Below, piece after piece: positions 1 through 13,400 of a stretch of 64,000 nucleotides of DNA. How positions within the stretch are numbered: position 1 is the stretch's first letter; each line of letters starts with the position of its first letter. This DNA is from Sarcomyxa edulis (lineage: Eukaryota > Basidiomycota > Agaricomycetes > Agaricales > Mycenaceae). A program made the translations under genes and the position numbers. The stretch is from assembly GCA_009761415.1 (NCBI GenBank), contig QUOL01000025.1:124001-188000 (forward strand). Reading direction: 5' to 3'. The notes under the pieces were generated by a model that did no database searches, had not been told where the DNA came from, and saw nothing but the letters and a program-made list of their open reading frames with translations.

Positions 1-26
1 ACATACTACGCGCACTGGTCAACACT

Positions 27-3000
27 ATGGCTAGCTTCGTCTGGTATCTGACCGCCTTCCTGGCATCGACCTCTGTCATTCAAGCAGATGTTGCATCGGC
101 GCAGTATCTTCTTGGTCTTGGTGAGTGTCAAACATGCCAACAGCTACGACACCATATCTTACTCGCAGTTCCTCAGGCATTGGAGACATCACTGGGTAAA
201 TCAGTCTCGTGTTATTTTTTGAGTGTGCACTACTTATGGTCACCCTCCTCAGACCTGTCGTCGAGACTAACATGATGGTACGCACCATCCTGGATCTAAT
301 CTTACCATCTCTAAATCCTGCAACATTAGGGCTACGCCAGTCTCGCGCAAACCGACACAGGCTTACACATGCGCGAACGCAGCCGGGCATTCATCATCGC
401 TGACGCCTCCAATCCCACCGACCGTGTCGTTTTCATAAATGCCGACATCGCCATGGGTGACGACGGTGTTCGTCGATCCATCGTCGCCGAGCTGTCCTCC
501 GAATTCCCAGGGATCTACACGAACGACAACATCGCTTTCGTCGGGACTCACCAGCACGCAGGCGTAGGAGGGTATCTTGAGAACCTCCTGCCACAAATCA
601 CGTCGTTGGGATATGTGAATCAAACTGCAGCTGCTATCGTATCGGGCACGGTGAAGGCCGTCCAGAGGGCTCATGCGAGTCTGGCTCCGGGGAGTCTGAG
701 CCTGGGGAACACGACAGTCTTGAATGCGAACATCAATCGGTCGCCTTCTGCTTATTTGGCGAATCCCGCGGATGAGAGGGCGAGGTATGAGTTCGATCAA
801 GATAAGGATTTGACGCTGCTCAGGTTCGATGATGCAAGTGGAAATGCGAGAGGCTTTTTGAGTTTCTTTGCGGTGCATGGAACTAGTCTTTACGAGGTGA
901 GTTTCAAGCTCACGTCCGGTTTGTCCTCTGTTTTCTTAATCAACGATCAGAACAATACCCTAGTGAGTAGCGATAACAAAGGAATGGCTGCATTCTTGTA
1001 TGAATGTGCGTATTTTGAGCACCCAGTCCGCCCACAATACTCAGTGTGATTGATTTGCTTTTCGTAGCTTTCGCGGAACCGAGTGTAATGCCCGGAAACA
1101 ATACGTTCATCGCAGGATTCACGCAATGTAGGTCATCCTATGACGTACCTACCCTCTTGTCCTGAAAATATGTCTTCATCAGCCAATGTAGGAGATACGA
1201 GTCCAAACACGTATGCCCTCATCATCTTCGATGGTTCATGTGACCGCCTCATTAATGGTGTTCTTTCATTCGGCAGCCTTGGAGCCTTCTGCGAAAGTCC
1301 AGGACAGTCATATGATGGAATGTCATGCGACTTCAACCACTCGACTTGCGGTGGGACAGTCGAGGACTGTCATGGCCGGTGTGTATCGAGTTTTTCTCTA
1401 TATATGAGGATACTTAGCCTCTACGTCTTTCTCAGCGGTCCAGGATTCCGGGTCTCGGATTTCGAGTCCAACATGATCATCGGGAATGCACAGTTTCAAG
1501 GAGCCTTGACCTTGATGAGCCAGACATTGTCCGCAGTCACGGGTGCGGTGAAGAGTGTGCACGCGTATCTGAATATGTAAGTTTCTCAATGTTTTCGTTG
1601 AGGTTTCTGTATTGATTGTTCGATGTTTCTCGGTTATTAGGGCCAACCATACGTTCACTTTGCCGAACGGGACGACAGCGCAGACTTGCCCTCCTGCTAT
1701 GGGTATGTAGACCTCACCTCGCTTTTCCGTAAGAGCTAGTTCTTTACTCATCATGATTGTAGGTTTCTCGTTTGCTGGAGGAACCACGTTGGTGGTTTTC
1801 CGTTCATATGTAGTCCTTTGCTGAAAAGTAACTAGGGATGGTCCCGGGGCCTTCGACTTCATCCAAGGGGACAATTCTTCGAGTCCACAGTGAGTATCTG
1901 AATAATTTTGAATTGAAGCTTTACTCTGACCTCTCTTTCCACCAGAAACCCTTTCTGGGAAGTTGTCAAAAGTAAGAATAACTCAACTGCGTATCTCCGT
2001 TCCAAACTCTCTTCAACTGTCCTCCCAAGGCTTTATCACGCCTATACCTTCGGCAGCACAAGTAGCTTGCCAAGATCCCAAGCCAATATTGCTCAACACA
2101 GTACGTTGAACACATTACTTATATCAAATCTCATAGCAATAACCTTTGTAGGGTTACGCACATCTTCCTTACGAATGGTCTCCTAGTACTGTCGACGTAC
2201 AAATGCTCCGCGTGGGCAATTTCGTCAGTGAGTCTATAGAGATCAACATCACAGTTATCCTCTACCTATTACTTAGTCACGTCTTCCAATCTATCCTAGT
2301 GCTCATCATGCCGGGAGAATTGACTACTATGGCTGGGAGACGCATGCGGTGAGGATCTATTCAATCTTAACACCCACAAGGCCGTCGGCTCCTACACATG
2401 TACTGATGGTCCATTTCAGAGAAGCGCTTCGTGCTGAGCTGATCTCTTCGGGTGTCCTTGGATCCGATGCATATGTGGTCATTGCTGGACCTGCTAACAC
2501 ATATGCTCATTACGTGGCAACTCGTGAAGAGTATGGCGTTCAGAGGTACGAAGGTGCTTCGACGATCTTCGGTCAATGTGAGTCATCGGTAGCTACTTTT
2601 TACAATGAATTTTATCCATCTTTGACTTCTGGTTCCCACCCATAGATACGCTCGAAGCGTATATCGATAAATATAGTAGTCTCGTCCCTTTCCTCGCCGA
2701 TAACGCGAGTGGTACCCCTCCCTCCGATGCCCCTTCACCAGAACAGACCTCGAAGGCTATTTCGTTGCAGGTACGTTACGCACGTTGTCTTGGCCCATAT
2801 ATTGCTTTTTTTTTTGCTTTCCTAACTGCATTTATCTTAGACTGGCGTAGTCTTTGATGCTGCGATTGGACATTCGTTTGGTGATGTCCTAGTTGACGTC
2901 GCGACTACACCGTATCAAGTTGGAGATACTGTCAGCGCCGAATTCGTTGGAGCTAATCCCAGGGTGGGTGACAAGGTTCTACAATGTCAATGCGACACTT

Positions 3001-3491
3001 GAGTTTGACGACGTCGGCCTCATTAGAATAACCTCCGCCTCGAGGGAACGTTCCTTACCATTGATCAATTCGTTTCCGGGCACTGGACGGCAGTTCGGTC
3101 AGATTCACATCCTTCTACAATTTATAGGTGGGCCAGGACTAGCACTGTGCGTCCCATACTTGCCATACGTATATGTTGCCCGTTCCCCGCTGACCCTGTC
3201 ATCCTTTATCTCGTTCCTAGATCTTGGGCACAAGTACAGTGAATATCTCTTGGTAAGGCGTCCCATCACTTTGCACGAGGCTCAAATCTGACTGGTGCCT
3301 CATATGCAGGACAATCGAATCGGGCACACCTGGTGAGAAAACGTCATTTGTTTCGTCCTTGTCTCCTTGAGCTGATTGCGGATATCTATGCAGCTGGCAC
3401 CTATCGAATAAGTTACTATGGAGATTCAAAACCTCTTATAGGTTCTATCACCCCGTTTACCGGAACTTCATCGAATTTCACTGTCTCCTGA
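27..3491 (+). CDS. Neutral ceramidase, secreted (multi-exon)
   Basis: Neutral/alkaline ceramidase, which hydrolyses the amide bond of ceramide to give sphingosine and a fatty acid. The ATG at 27 opens a hydrophobic signal peptide, so the protein is likely secreted or lumenal. Spliced exons give the family's N-terminal signature: GIGDITGPVVETNMMGYA, then a long exon from 369 with the metal-site motif THQHAGVGGY. The catalytic-serine region reads GDTSPN near 1192-1209, equivalent to GDVSPN in characterised enzymes, so the nucleophile is kept. Further exons continue through the C-terminal immunoglobulin-like domain to a TGA at 3489-3491. At least ten short introns interrupt the gene. The family assignment is firm; exact exon borders after about 1.7 kb were not all resolved. 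The next gene starts about 250 bases downstream on the same strand. Confidence 0.88.
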
Positions 3492-3744
3492 AGAATTCAC
3501 TGCAGTTTTTCGATTGTTTTGTTTATTTACATACCAAACCTTCTGTCCAGAATGCTAAAAAACAATGGTGAACCGGTGTCTATCTTTCTACGTGTTGCGG
3601 ACAGGCTCGCTTCTGCTTCTGCCTGTTAATATAACTGACTCAGTTTGCCTCGAGGTTCCCATGTGTTCTGAAGCGCACAACTTCTACCAAAGCAGTGCAT
3701 AGAACTTGCTCTTGCACTCGACAACATACACGAACCGTTCAATC

Positions 3745-4426
3745 ATGTTTCGAAATCTCACTAGTCAACTCGCAGGAGTTAGCGCAACCGATAAAGATGC
3801 TAAAAAGATCATGGCTCCAACTCTACGATCTGACATTTACAGCGCGGTGGATCAGGCTAAATCTTGGATCGCGGGTGGTAGAGGTGGAGCTGGGGATGGA
3901 GTGTCCTACGGGCCTATCATCGCGACAATCCAGAAGCACTTCCCAGATGTGAAGCTAGGACTAGAGTCGATCGGCCAGACAGAGCCAGAGGTGGCCGTGA
4001 TTGTGACCGGAATCACGAACATGATCTTTGGTGAGCCACTCGATCCAGTTTGATTCATAATGCAGTACTGACATCTCACAGAGATGAGCAAATGGGACGG
4101 AATGGCCGGGGGTATGGCCTTGAGAACCTGGGTCGAGGGTCTTGTAGATGCCCATGCCAAGATCCCTGCAGGCAACAGAAAGACTCTAGTCGCGAAAGGG
4201 ATCACCAGGGGTCTGCAGAACACCGACGTTACGCTCATGACTCGTGAGTTCGCGGCGAGGATTCAAATGATCTCCACCCTCAAAGCAGGTAAGCTGTTGG
4301 AATTGCGCCACGATCATGATAATGACTAATTAATTCTCTTTACCCACAGTGAGCTCCAGAATATATGCTCCAGGCAGTGATGAGGCGAGACAAGGTGAAG
4401 CTCTATGGAGCTCAAAATTTATTTAG
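3745..4426 (+). CDS. Small unknown protein, three exons
   Basis: Three exons (3745-4030, 4082-4288, 4350-4426) join in phase to encode 189 residues. The introns are about 50-60 bases with GTGAGC/CACAG and GTAAGC/CACAG borders. There is no signal peptide and no transmembrane segment. The N-terminal half carries a glycine-rich stretch (AGGRGGAGDG), followed by an amphipathic region with MSKWDGMAGGMALRTWVEG. I do not recognise the family. Consistent phases, short introns and a clean stop make a real gene likely. A start at 3706 is in frame, but 3745 gives the more usual N-terminus. It may share the ceramidase terminator region upstream; no functional link is evident. Confidence 0.7.
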
Positions 4427-4754
4427 AAAAAAAGGTCTATAGGTTCTGTAATGTTGTACATTAGGTCGCTACTCGAAAGAAGTAGAAGTGTTCGAAATGT
4501 GTATACAATGACCAGGAAATATTTTATGTCCATAAGTTAAACTCTGTCATCCGAAAGATTTTCCGAAGCTCACGTCCTGCGCAGAAAGTCCACATTTAAA
4601 AATATAAGAAATCTTGAATTAAGACTGTTACGCCTCTTGGTGAGAATGGGTATAATATCATGCACGACTCGGAAGAGTCGACTGCCAACGTAAGTGGCCG
4701 CTCCAATATGGCCGACCCTTTTCGTAAGGGAGCGGTGGATCCTTCGCTAAATCT
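4427..4754. other. Convergent intergenic region
   Basis: About 330 bases between the stops of two convergent genes. It is AT-rich and holds no open frame of note. It presumably carries both 3' untranslated regions and polyadenylation sites. Confidence 0.5.
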
Positions 4755-6268
4755 CTACAGCTTTGTCCATGCTATATGACCTAGAAAGACATTGTCACGA
4801 CTCCAGCCAATAAGAATTAATTGAAACCCACTAACATAGCTGGTAGGAAAACAAGTGGATGAAGGAGACAATGACGATAAAGACGAGTCGTCGTCATCAC
4901 CTTCGTGAGGCCGCCATCCGCCACCGTAATTCCCATAGTCGGAATTGTTTCCCATAGAAACATTCAGGTGTTGTGGAGGGACCCATGCTCCCTCGAAGTT
5001 ATATCCGTCGGGAAGGTTGCAGGAATTGGTGTCCCTCTCCGACGATACTGTGAGAAACGAATTATGGTCCGCAGGATGACAGTTCAACGCGGTCTCATAT
5101 GTGTGGTCTATATGGTTGTCATTATGCGACGAATGCACCTGCGAGGCATAAGACGAAAATCCAAGGGCTGTAGGATATTCGAACTTATACATGGCAGAGA
5201 ATAGCACCGATGAGCTCGTATAGACTTCTTGGATAATGGTGAATCTTGTAGGATCTTATTGAAGACGTGTAAGCGAATTGGCCAACGAAAATTCGTTGTT
5301 TCAAATACCTTGGCTACTAGCTATATCTTCCCAATAGTTCGGAACCAGGGTGGTGCTGTACAGGAATGTGGCTTCTGATGAGGAATGCAGGTCTAGAGGG
5401 ATCAACGGACATTCCTCTGTGTGGACAGAAGAATCGTCTAAGAAGACGTTGAAGAAAGAACGCGCTTCGATGCTACAAGGTGATCTCAAAGTCACCCTAG
5501 GATCTATGGTACGCAGGTCCCTGGGATAAGGGGATGGGCGAACAATATCGCTCTGCCCATTTGGATATCCCATCGCCATAAGTGAGGTAGACGTGGATGA
5601 GGATGAGCTAGCATTAGTGTCACTGGGAATGATGTCGATGCAGACAATTGTCCTCGGCAGTGGATGGTCTGTCGTCGACGAGGTATCGAAGGATGGCCCC
5701 ATATTATGAGCAGAAGCAGTTTCCCGAGGACACGGAGAAAGGAGGCTCATCACTGCTAAGATACGATGAGGGTTATGGTTGACGAACAGGAGCACATAAG
5801 CTTACATTGTTTACCACCACACGTATCTCTAAGCTGCTGCAAACGACTTCCTACTTGCTTGGCCGTCCTACGCTTCCCTGTAACGCGAAATATGTAATCC
5901 GATATAAATCGGTTTCGCATAGGGAACCGGCCGAGAAGCCTAGTTTCTCTCGAGTCATCTGGTTGATACCTTTCCAGTCCTGAGTTTACGAGCGTAAGTC
6001 CGAGGATTGTAAAGGCTCATCAAAATGCACTCACCTTCCAACAGGGCTGCCTCTAGCTCTGGAGGCCAAACTGCCTCGCCATTCCCGCGCAATGTCTTCC
6101 AACTTTTACGTCCTCTGACTATCGTTTGGAATATATCTTGGGTCCTGCCTAGACAGAGAGATGACAGTCAGCGTCAGATATGTTATCTGACAATTGATGA
6201 GCGAGGACGGTTTACTCACCAGTCCCCATCGTGACTCCAATATCATACGACGAGATTGAAGCAGCCAT
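4755..6268 (-). CDS. TEA/ATTS-domain transcription factor (AbaA/TEC1 type)
   Basis: DNA-binding regulator of the TEA/ATTS family (AbaA, TEC1, TEAD). Five exons on the minus strand (6268-6220, 6148-6035, 5979-5806, 5755-5309, 5254-4755) sum to 1284 bases, giving 427 residues with every phase consistent. The TEA domain spans about residues 30-108. It contains SWKTLRG, AVWPPELEAALLEGLERYQP, the LLGRFPMRNRFISDYI helix and the recognition-helix signature GKRRTAKQVGSRLQQLRDTC, which is near-diagnostic. The domain is split over three small exons, so it cannot be seen in any single open frame. The rest is low-complexity, Ser/Thr- and Asp-rich, as expected of an activation region. The ATG at 6268 (MAASISSYD) is the first in frame. 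In ascomycetes and yeasts relatives control conidiation or filamentation; the role here is unknown. A small terminal intron near 4830 cannot be excluded. Confidence 0.87.
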
Positions 6269-9200
6269 TGATCAAATGCAGATCCAAGGAGATGGTGAAA
6301 AATAAGTAGAGCGCGTCCTGGGATGAGAGCACAATAGATATCATGGTCTATATAGTTTTTGAGATGGTGTCCTTTCTTTTCGGCTGCCATAAACGTCCAC
6401 CTGAATCTGGATCGAGATGCCGCCTTCGGAAGGTAAGTTTGTCCGCTAGAAGGACGGTAACTGGCAGGTTGTGCTGGATTTACGTAGATTTGCGCTAAAC
6501 TTGGCACAGCTGTGCCCAAACCGTGGTTGAGTTTGAGGTCCAGAGAGAAAGTTAGACGCTAAGATCGTACAGCGTCATTCCCGATTTCACCTTTGATAAG
6601 CCCTCTGAGCCAGACAGTTCGAAATGGAAACAGTCCCAAGATACTTACCAATCATCTTCGACGTTGTCCGCGCGTCAAATGATGAATTTCGTCGAGACGG
6701 AAGCGTCCCTCAACAAATTGGTCCTCATCCCTAAGTTGCTGCACCGCCACCCGGGGATAAATCCTGTCCGAATTGTTCAGAAGTTCTCGCACGCACTCAA
6801 AATAACGAGCCTTTCCGAAAACTCACCGATCAGTTCTGTCCTCGACTCTGGCCCGACAGTATGGCCTGGCTGCCATAGGATTGAGTGAAACCAAGGAGTC
6901 GTATAGCATCGGGTACTCTGTCAAGCGGATCATCGTGAACGGGATCATCTACATCGCCTCGATTTATGAGGCTTTCCTTGTTTTCGTGAGGGTGGAGGAT
7001 CGCCTTTCCACGGATCAGCAGTTGCTCCATCTCTTTAATGAAAAATAACGTCGAGGTAAAAGCCGAGAGGCAGTAGCGCCGCGCAGGTCCGAGAGTCAAG
7101 ACGCGTGACTCATCAAATATGAAGTACTTGGTACTCTAAGAGTCGGAGGAGATATGTGTCCGGTAAACTTGGCCTCGATTTGGCGCCCACGGGAATGGCC
7201 GTGGGGTTAATCAGGTGGAACAGTTGTGTAACTCACAAAGGAGACACGAGCTTCCACAGAACGATGCTTAATTTTGCTTGAACTCTGCATTCGAATACGG
7301 CTTAGCGCGTTATGTGAGCAAAAAAGGAAGAGCAATCCTCAGGCGTGTTGACCGTGCGTATCTGAACTGATGTGACTCACCTGCCACGATCATGCCTCTC
7401 ACTCTCACTGGAAAGTATACAAATTCCGATCCTTTGGGGTTACGACTTTGTTGATGAGATAGATAACCTGAACAGCGATGACACCTCAGAACCTAGACAC
7501 CAGTCTCAAGTTTTATGTCGGTCACTTTGCCTTCATTACTGATGTGGCTGATGTAGATCGAAAGCATGGCTGAGGGAAATAAGAATGAGCTGGGATGAAA
7601 ATCGAGTTCGGATCTTGGCCTCAGCGACGAGCCTTGCGACTATGGGGATATCTAAACTGGTCGAGGAATTAGAACAAATTAGGAAAAGGATAGAGATCGA
7701 GGATATCATATAAATAGAATGGCTGGATGGAGCTGCGATGGCAGTGAACAGTACGGTCGACACATCGACTAGTTCAATATTGCATTTTTGTAGGTATGGT
7801 CACTGGATGAATGCCTCGAAAATAAGCCTGAGACAAGCCAAATAATGTTGGAAGGATATAGGCATGTCAGTGGCAGCCCTAGAGTGCTCTGCGAAGTCGA
7901 GGTTTTCCGGCATCAGGCTGACAATACAACTTGTCCGGGGTGCATAGACCGCCGGAACAAACAAATGGCAAATAAGCACACCGTGTTCTCGAGGAGGGCA
8001 CAAAACACAAAGTAGCTGTATAGCTGAGGTCCGATCACTCGGAATGACTTGCGTATGCCGACACGATAAGTCGCTCTACTTACGTGCGTGAAAACTGATA
8101 TCCGAGACTGGAACATAGAAGGGAAGGTAAGGCAGTTCTATCCGTTGGAAGCAAATCGCTGCACGGATAGGATAACTAGGTTTCGGTGCATCAGTACATG
8201 ACATGATGAGATGAACTTAATGCTTGCCAAGCTGAGGCAAAAGACTCACGAACTAGAATGAATCTGCATCGATCCATGAATGTTCACGATACCCCGTCGA
8301 AGAGGGAACTGACCTCATCTACGAAAATAAGTCCAAATCCAGCGGCAGAACGGGTTTTTTAATGATAATGTAATATCAACTTGATTTGACTGACCTTGAG
8401 ACCTTTCAGATCCGATTCCAGGTTTGATAATAAGTACTCTCCTCCTTCGGACTCATGAAGTAAGGGCTAACAGCAAGACATACATCTGTGATACATCGGG
8501 GCTTGCGGCTGCTAGGAGCGTCCGCGTCGATTGAAAGATTGAGACACTGGGAAGAGACAAGATGATCATATGATCGAACAGTGAGCGCTTGAATGTGTGA
8601 ATTTGCAGAATCTGCTCGGCGTTCGCCGGAAGGATTTGCAACTGTCATTCCCTAATCCGACCTTGATGACCTTTTTTTCAACAGCCGGGAAGCACAGCGT
8701 TATTAGTATCGAGTCTCTGGAGGGTAATGCAGTCAACATGCTCTCCGGTAGAGTGTATATGATGTGGTAGGAGAGATACGACGATAGTCTTTGTGGGGCA
8801 ATCTGTGAGAGTAAATGTATTCCATCTCATGCTCACCGCCTTCCCCACAGTCTTGACGTTATTGGAGCGTACTGTGCTTTTCAGTGGTGCTACGTTGTAT
8901 CTTGACACTTGGCTTCTCTTCTAACCTCAAAATGGCCATTTCGTTGATGTAACCAATTTATTCTAGACGTTCCAAGTTGAAATATGTCAATAGGCATGTC
9001 ACCTCGAAGATCTCCAATATCTTGACATTCGTTTCGATCCTGGTGACCATCCACAACCTCGATACAGCCTATTACTGATGGTTGATTAGGTCAATTTGGA
9101 ACTCTAGGACTTCACACTGCGGCGGGCTTCTTGCGATGTACAGATCAACCCACAAATAGCTTCTTTTCGGTGCTTGTGTCTCGCGTGCAGCTGCCTTCTC

Positions 9201-10449
9201 GCCTTCAAAACGGTGATGGTGCATCCTTTGGGCTCTAGAATTTTTTTAGGTCCGTTCCAAGGGACTGCATCATAGGCTACCCCTTACTGATAGTTCTGAC
9301 TTCTATCTGCACCGTGATGGCAACGGATGTAGAAGCACAGATGAAGTATGAGAATACCTGACTACCTCAATGACCGGCTCGCATCTCGCGACGGAATTTC
9401 GACCGTACTTGACCTCTAAATCGAAAGTCGCGTGTTGACTCGCCGTACTCGCCGTGGGCATGTGGTGCGCTCACCGTTCTCCACGGTTGTATACACGCCT
9501 TCAGGAAGGAAAGCTCTAAAGTTTGACGCGGGTCCTGCGGCAGGATACGTAGGCCCTTTACCCCATTGTCCACATACATCAAAATGGACGCCGACTGCTT
9601 TCAAGTTCTAGAACTGCTTAGCATGTGGACGCGTCCGCGCCTATACACGCATATCACCGCTGCAGCTCTTTTCTGCATTGCAAGACAATCCAACTTTGAC
9701 TGCGACCCCAAAATCGATTTTCCTTTCCATCACCGTCCCGCCTTCAGAGTTCTTTGATCCTCTGTTCGTCAAGGTAGCACAGGCTCTGCCAATATATTGA
9801 TATATCAATGTCTGGTAATTTATGCTTCATCCTGTCATCCAAGAGGCGCGGTTGGTAAACGTTCGGTAATGTCGGGATATCGATTTTTCCTATGGCTTAT
9901 TCAAGCTCAAAGTTAAAGTTTCATTAGCATTGCCTGCAGGCTACGAGATGTGAATGCCAGAAGGACTCGCTATCATGGAGAAGACCGATCGCCCTGAAAA
10001 CTGTCCCCCTCGAGAGTCTTTACATCTCAGTCAGCCATCCGCTCGGTGTAAGGCGCCTCTGTGAGAATCTCCCATGGTACGGCGCTTTATGTGATGCGCG
10101 ACAGAAAACCCTCATGCTCGTTTGCTTTTGTCGCCGGGACCTAGGCACGTCCGACTATTGCAGTACATATTAACGCGATCCTCTGCTGTATCCGGTGCAT
10201 ACTCACGCGTACGACGGGATTGATGTCATAGATAGTTTGATCAGCGTGGTACATAGCTTACGACAATAGTCCAAATGCTATGTATCGTCGAATATGACCG
10301 CAAGGTGTAGTAAATACATGAATGTACATATCGTAGAGCCTATAGAAAATTGTTCGTCTGAAAAGATAGATAGGGTATTACTAAGGAAGGTGCGAGTAGA
10401 AAATATTGTACTTATTGTCCCCAAAGTTCGGGTGTGCGCTTCTGGTCAC
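6269..10449. other. Gene-poor stretch with decayed coding traces
   Basis: Four kilobases without a supportable intact gene. Open frames on both strands are short, lack matching splice sites and are broken by stops. Parts (7561-7713 and 7797-7997, plus strand) have protein-like composition and may be remnants of a helicase or another mobile-element gene; they are listed separately. The stretch next to 6269 should hold the promoter of the TEA factor, but I see no clear TATA element. Confidence 0.45.
7561..7997 (+). pseudogene. Possible relic of a helicase-like gene
   Basis: Two adjacent plus-strand open stretches read like coding sequence but have no start, domain continuity or clear splice sites. 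The first (7561-7713) contains NRVRILASATSLATMGISK, which loosely resembles motif V of RecQ/DEAD-type helicases (V-L-A-T-...-G-I/M-D). The second (7797-7997) contains EGYRHVSGSPRVLC and a CPGC pair, loosely like a zinc-binding RecQ tail. The resemblance is weak and could be chance. If real, it is a heavily mutated copy of one of the RecQ-like genes common in Agaricomycete genomes. Confidence 0.18.
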
Positions 10450-13400
10450 TTACAGTCGTCTAGGACTCCTTTTCACGGCGGGCGTTCCTGTGATGACGGA
10501 GTCGGTGGCAGAAGACGTGGCGCTGGCTACAGAAGTCAAAGCAGGGGTGCTCAGTACTTCAACTGCCGTCGAAGTCACCAGCGAGCCACACGATGTTGGT
10601 AGGGGAACGGTCAACGCGTCCCAGGCATCAGGATAAACACACCCCGAAATCGTTGCAGGCGCACTTGACGTATCCTGCGCATCGAACCAACCGTTTCCAG
10701 CACTGACGCTCTTCGCCGCTTTGGATGTGATAGAGGGAGGAGGTAACGTCGCCACAGTTCCTGTTGGAGTATAAACTGGTAGCAACGTTCCAGGGGCGTC
10801 GGCACCGTCGACATTCGATATAGTGGCGGGAGGCCAAGGAGCAGCTAGCGTTGCTGTAGCAGCAATTGTGCCTGCACCAGCACCACCAGTCTGCCACGAC
10901 TGATATGTACCGTTGAACGCGGGACCGGTCACTCCCAAAGCAGCACATGTACCGACTGCTGTTCGCGGATCGGTAGGCATCCAACCGTTCTCGAGACCGA
11001 GCTGATAGGACCATAGAGGAGATTCGATTATATTCGTTACGGACGAGGGAGCAATCTAAGGGAACAGGCAAAAATGTTTCATAGTTATGAGACTGAGGAT
11101 ATCTGACAGCGAAAAAAATGGAAGATTACGAACCTTCCAAGTCCAGAAGAACCAATCTTGCAAAGCGTCCATAGTGGCCAAGGAAAATTCTTGCACACCA
11201 TCCTTGACAGTCTGGTTCCACGTCGAGGAGTCTTGCCAAATTGAGCAGTCTCCTCCGTACGACACCGAGGTTGTCTGAGGACCTTTGAGGAACAACCCAC
11301 AGTCATTATATCCTATATACGGTAAAGTCGGAAATTGTAAAAATCAACGGAAGACCATGAAGTGATATTTCAAAATCCGCTTACCGTTAGACCACTCCCC
11401 AGCGACAGTGACACCAAAGGCAGTCTGACTATTGATTTGGAAAAATCACGAGAGTGGAGCAAAGAGATAAACCAGTCAGGATTTCGTCATTGTAAAGATA
11501 AATATAATCTCGTTTCACCTCGTGTTTATGGAAGCGCCCCACGCTTGACACGCCTGACGCGGCCATATTCCACCAGCCTTGACGCCCAGGCCATTACCAG
11601 TTGCGATTGGGGCGTCGTTCGGCTGACCGTCAAAGGCAAAATACGGGTGGGTATCGAGTATGATGCGATCAGACCCTGGCAAGAAATCGGCCCATCGCGC
11701 TAGACCGAAGAATCCGTCGTGAATGGATATATATGGACCGTTGCCCGCGCCGAGGCCAGTTATGCCCCGGACCATGTTGTGGGCCTCGAGGTAGCTTTAA
11801 GGAGATACGGAAGAGATACAGTTTAGAGGAAGGAGATACGATAAAATGATGATGGCTCACAAGCTTGTTAGCTGGTCACTACCGATGGTCGAGAGGAGGG
11901 CCTCGTTGACGATACCAAACATCGGGACGACGTCGCGATACTGAGGTTGTGATATAAATTCCGTGATGATTCGGATGTACTACAATGATTAAAGTCAAAA
12001 TTAGCATCGGGATCAAATTAAATACAAGGCGCATCAAATCGCGACATACGTTCAACGTTCGTTGCGCATTCGCAACCCCCATGGCTCCATTGAGAAAATT
12101 CACTTGACCATCCTTGCCGGAGTGGTTATATCCTGTACTTTATCATTAGTATCCTCTGTATCATGATAGAATTCCGATGTTACCGATACTAACCGTTCTG
12201 TGATCCGGGAACAGTATGTAAATCAAGATTGACCCTCAATCCATACTTTCTGGCCCATTCTATAACTTGGAGGATATATCTAGAATAAATAAACTATAAA
12301 CAGCGGAACGGTTCGGGCTTGGGAGGGTTGGTATACGCACTTCCAACTGGTTTTCGCAAGGAACGGTTCACCAGGCCAAGTCTCGATCGCCCAGTACGGG
12401 ATCGGCAATCTGATCCAGTTCAATCCCGCCCCGGCAATCTGCGCGATATCCTGTTCTGTCTGCACATGGGCGACGTCAGGTTATTTAAAGCGAGGGCAAG
12501 GGCGGGGGGAAGACGCGAAACACCTACAACGAAGCTCTTGTAATGATCTTCGAGTTGACTGAGACCACCGCCTTCAGAAGTGTCGGCGGTCATAGCTTCG
12601 CTAAGTGTCCATTCGTCTATGGCGGTGGGGTATTTCTCGAACAGAGCAGGTGTGATGAACGGCTCGATCACGAAAAGACCCCCGAGGTTCACCCTGTGAG
12701 AAAGAGAAGATGATCAGTTTACCGAAAGAAGAGAAATTGATGCCCGTAGGAATGACAGAAATGTCGGGTTTCCCAGTGGCTCACCCATAGACTTTATCGG
12801 TACCCCAGGTCCAGCTCGTGTTGAGAGGAGGAGTCCACGAATTGGGACGTGCGTTATTATTGAAGGGGTCGTCGGGATCAGATACCCCTGGAAATAGAAA
12901 AGAAACGAAGGTCAGTATCTAAGCTTTAGTAAACATAGATCCGACAATGATAAGCCGACAAAGACGTGGACTCGAACGCGCGTCAAACTGTCAACGGCTT
13001 CTCAGCTCGAAGGCACCCCCGGCGCTTTCAGTACCACCACAATCAGAAACGCATCAGTATACACCGCAGAAGACTGTTTGGAGGTATTACACATGAGAAA
13101 TGAAGTTGTTTCTTTTCGGTTCATTCCACCACCTGTCTGTCAGAGAGGATAGCTTCCGCGATTACAGTCCCCGAGGCCGGTTGCAAATAAAAACCACCAA
13201 GCGCTCGAAGAACGCGTTGAAAAGTTGATGAATTGAAGAAACTCACAAAAGCCACCAAACGAGTTGTTGTAGATAAAAGTAGATCCATCCACTGTAATGA
13301 CTGTGGACCCGTCCCCGCCTAAAATATACAACGACACAGGAGGATCAGAATTCGAGCAGAATCATCAACAGTGTTGCTATCATGCTAACCTGACGTGGCT

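Noticed and set aside
9367..9604. Overlapping minus-strand frames near 9.4-9.6 kb
   Set aside because: Two frames of similar length over the same bases, without splice logic, domain or conserved motif; treated as chance.
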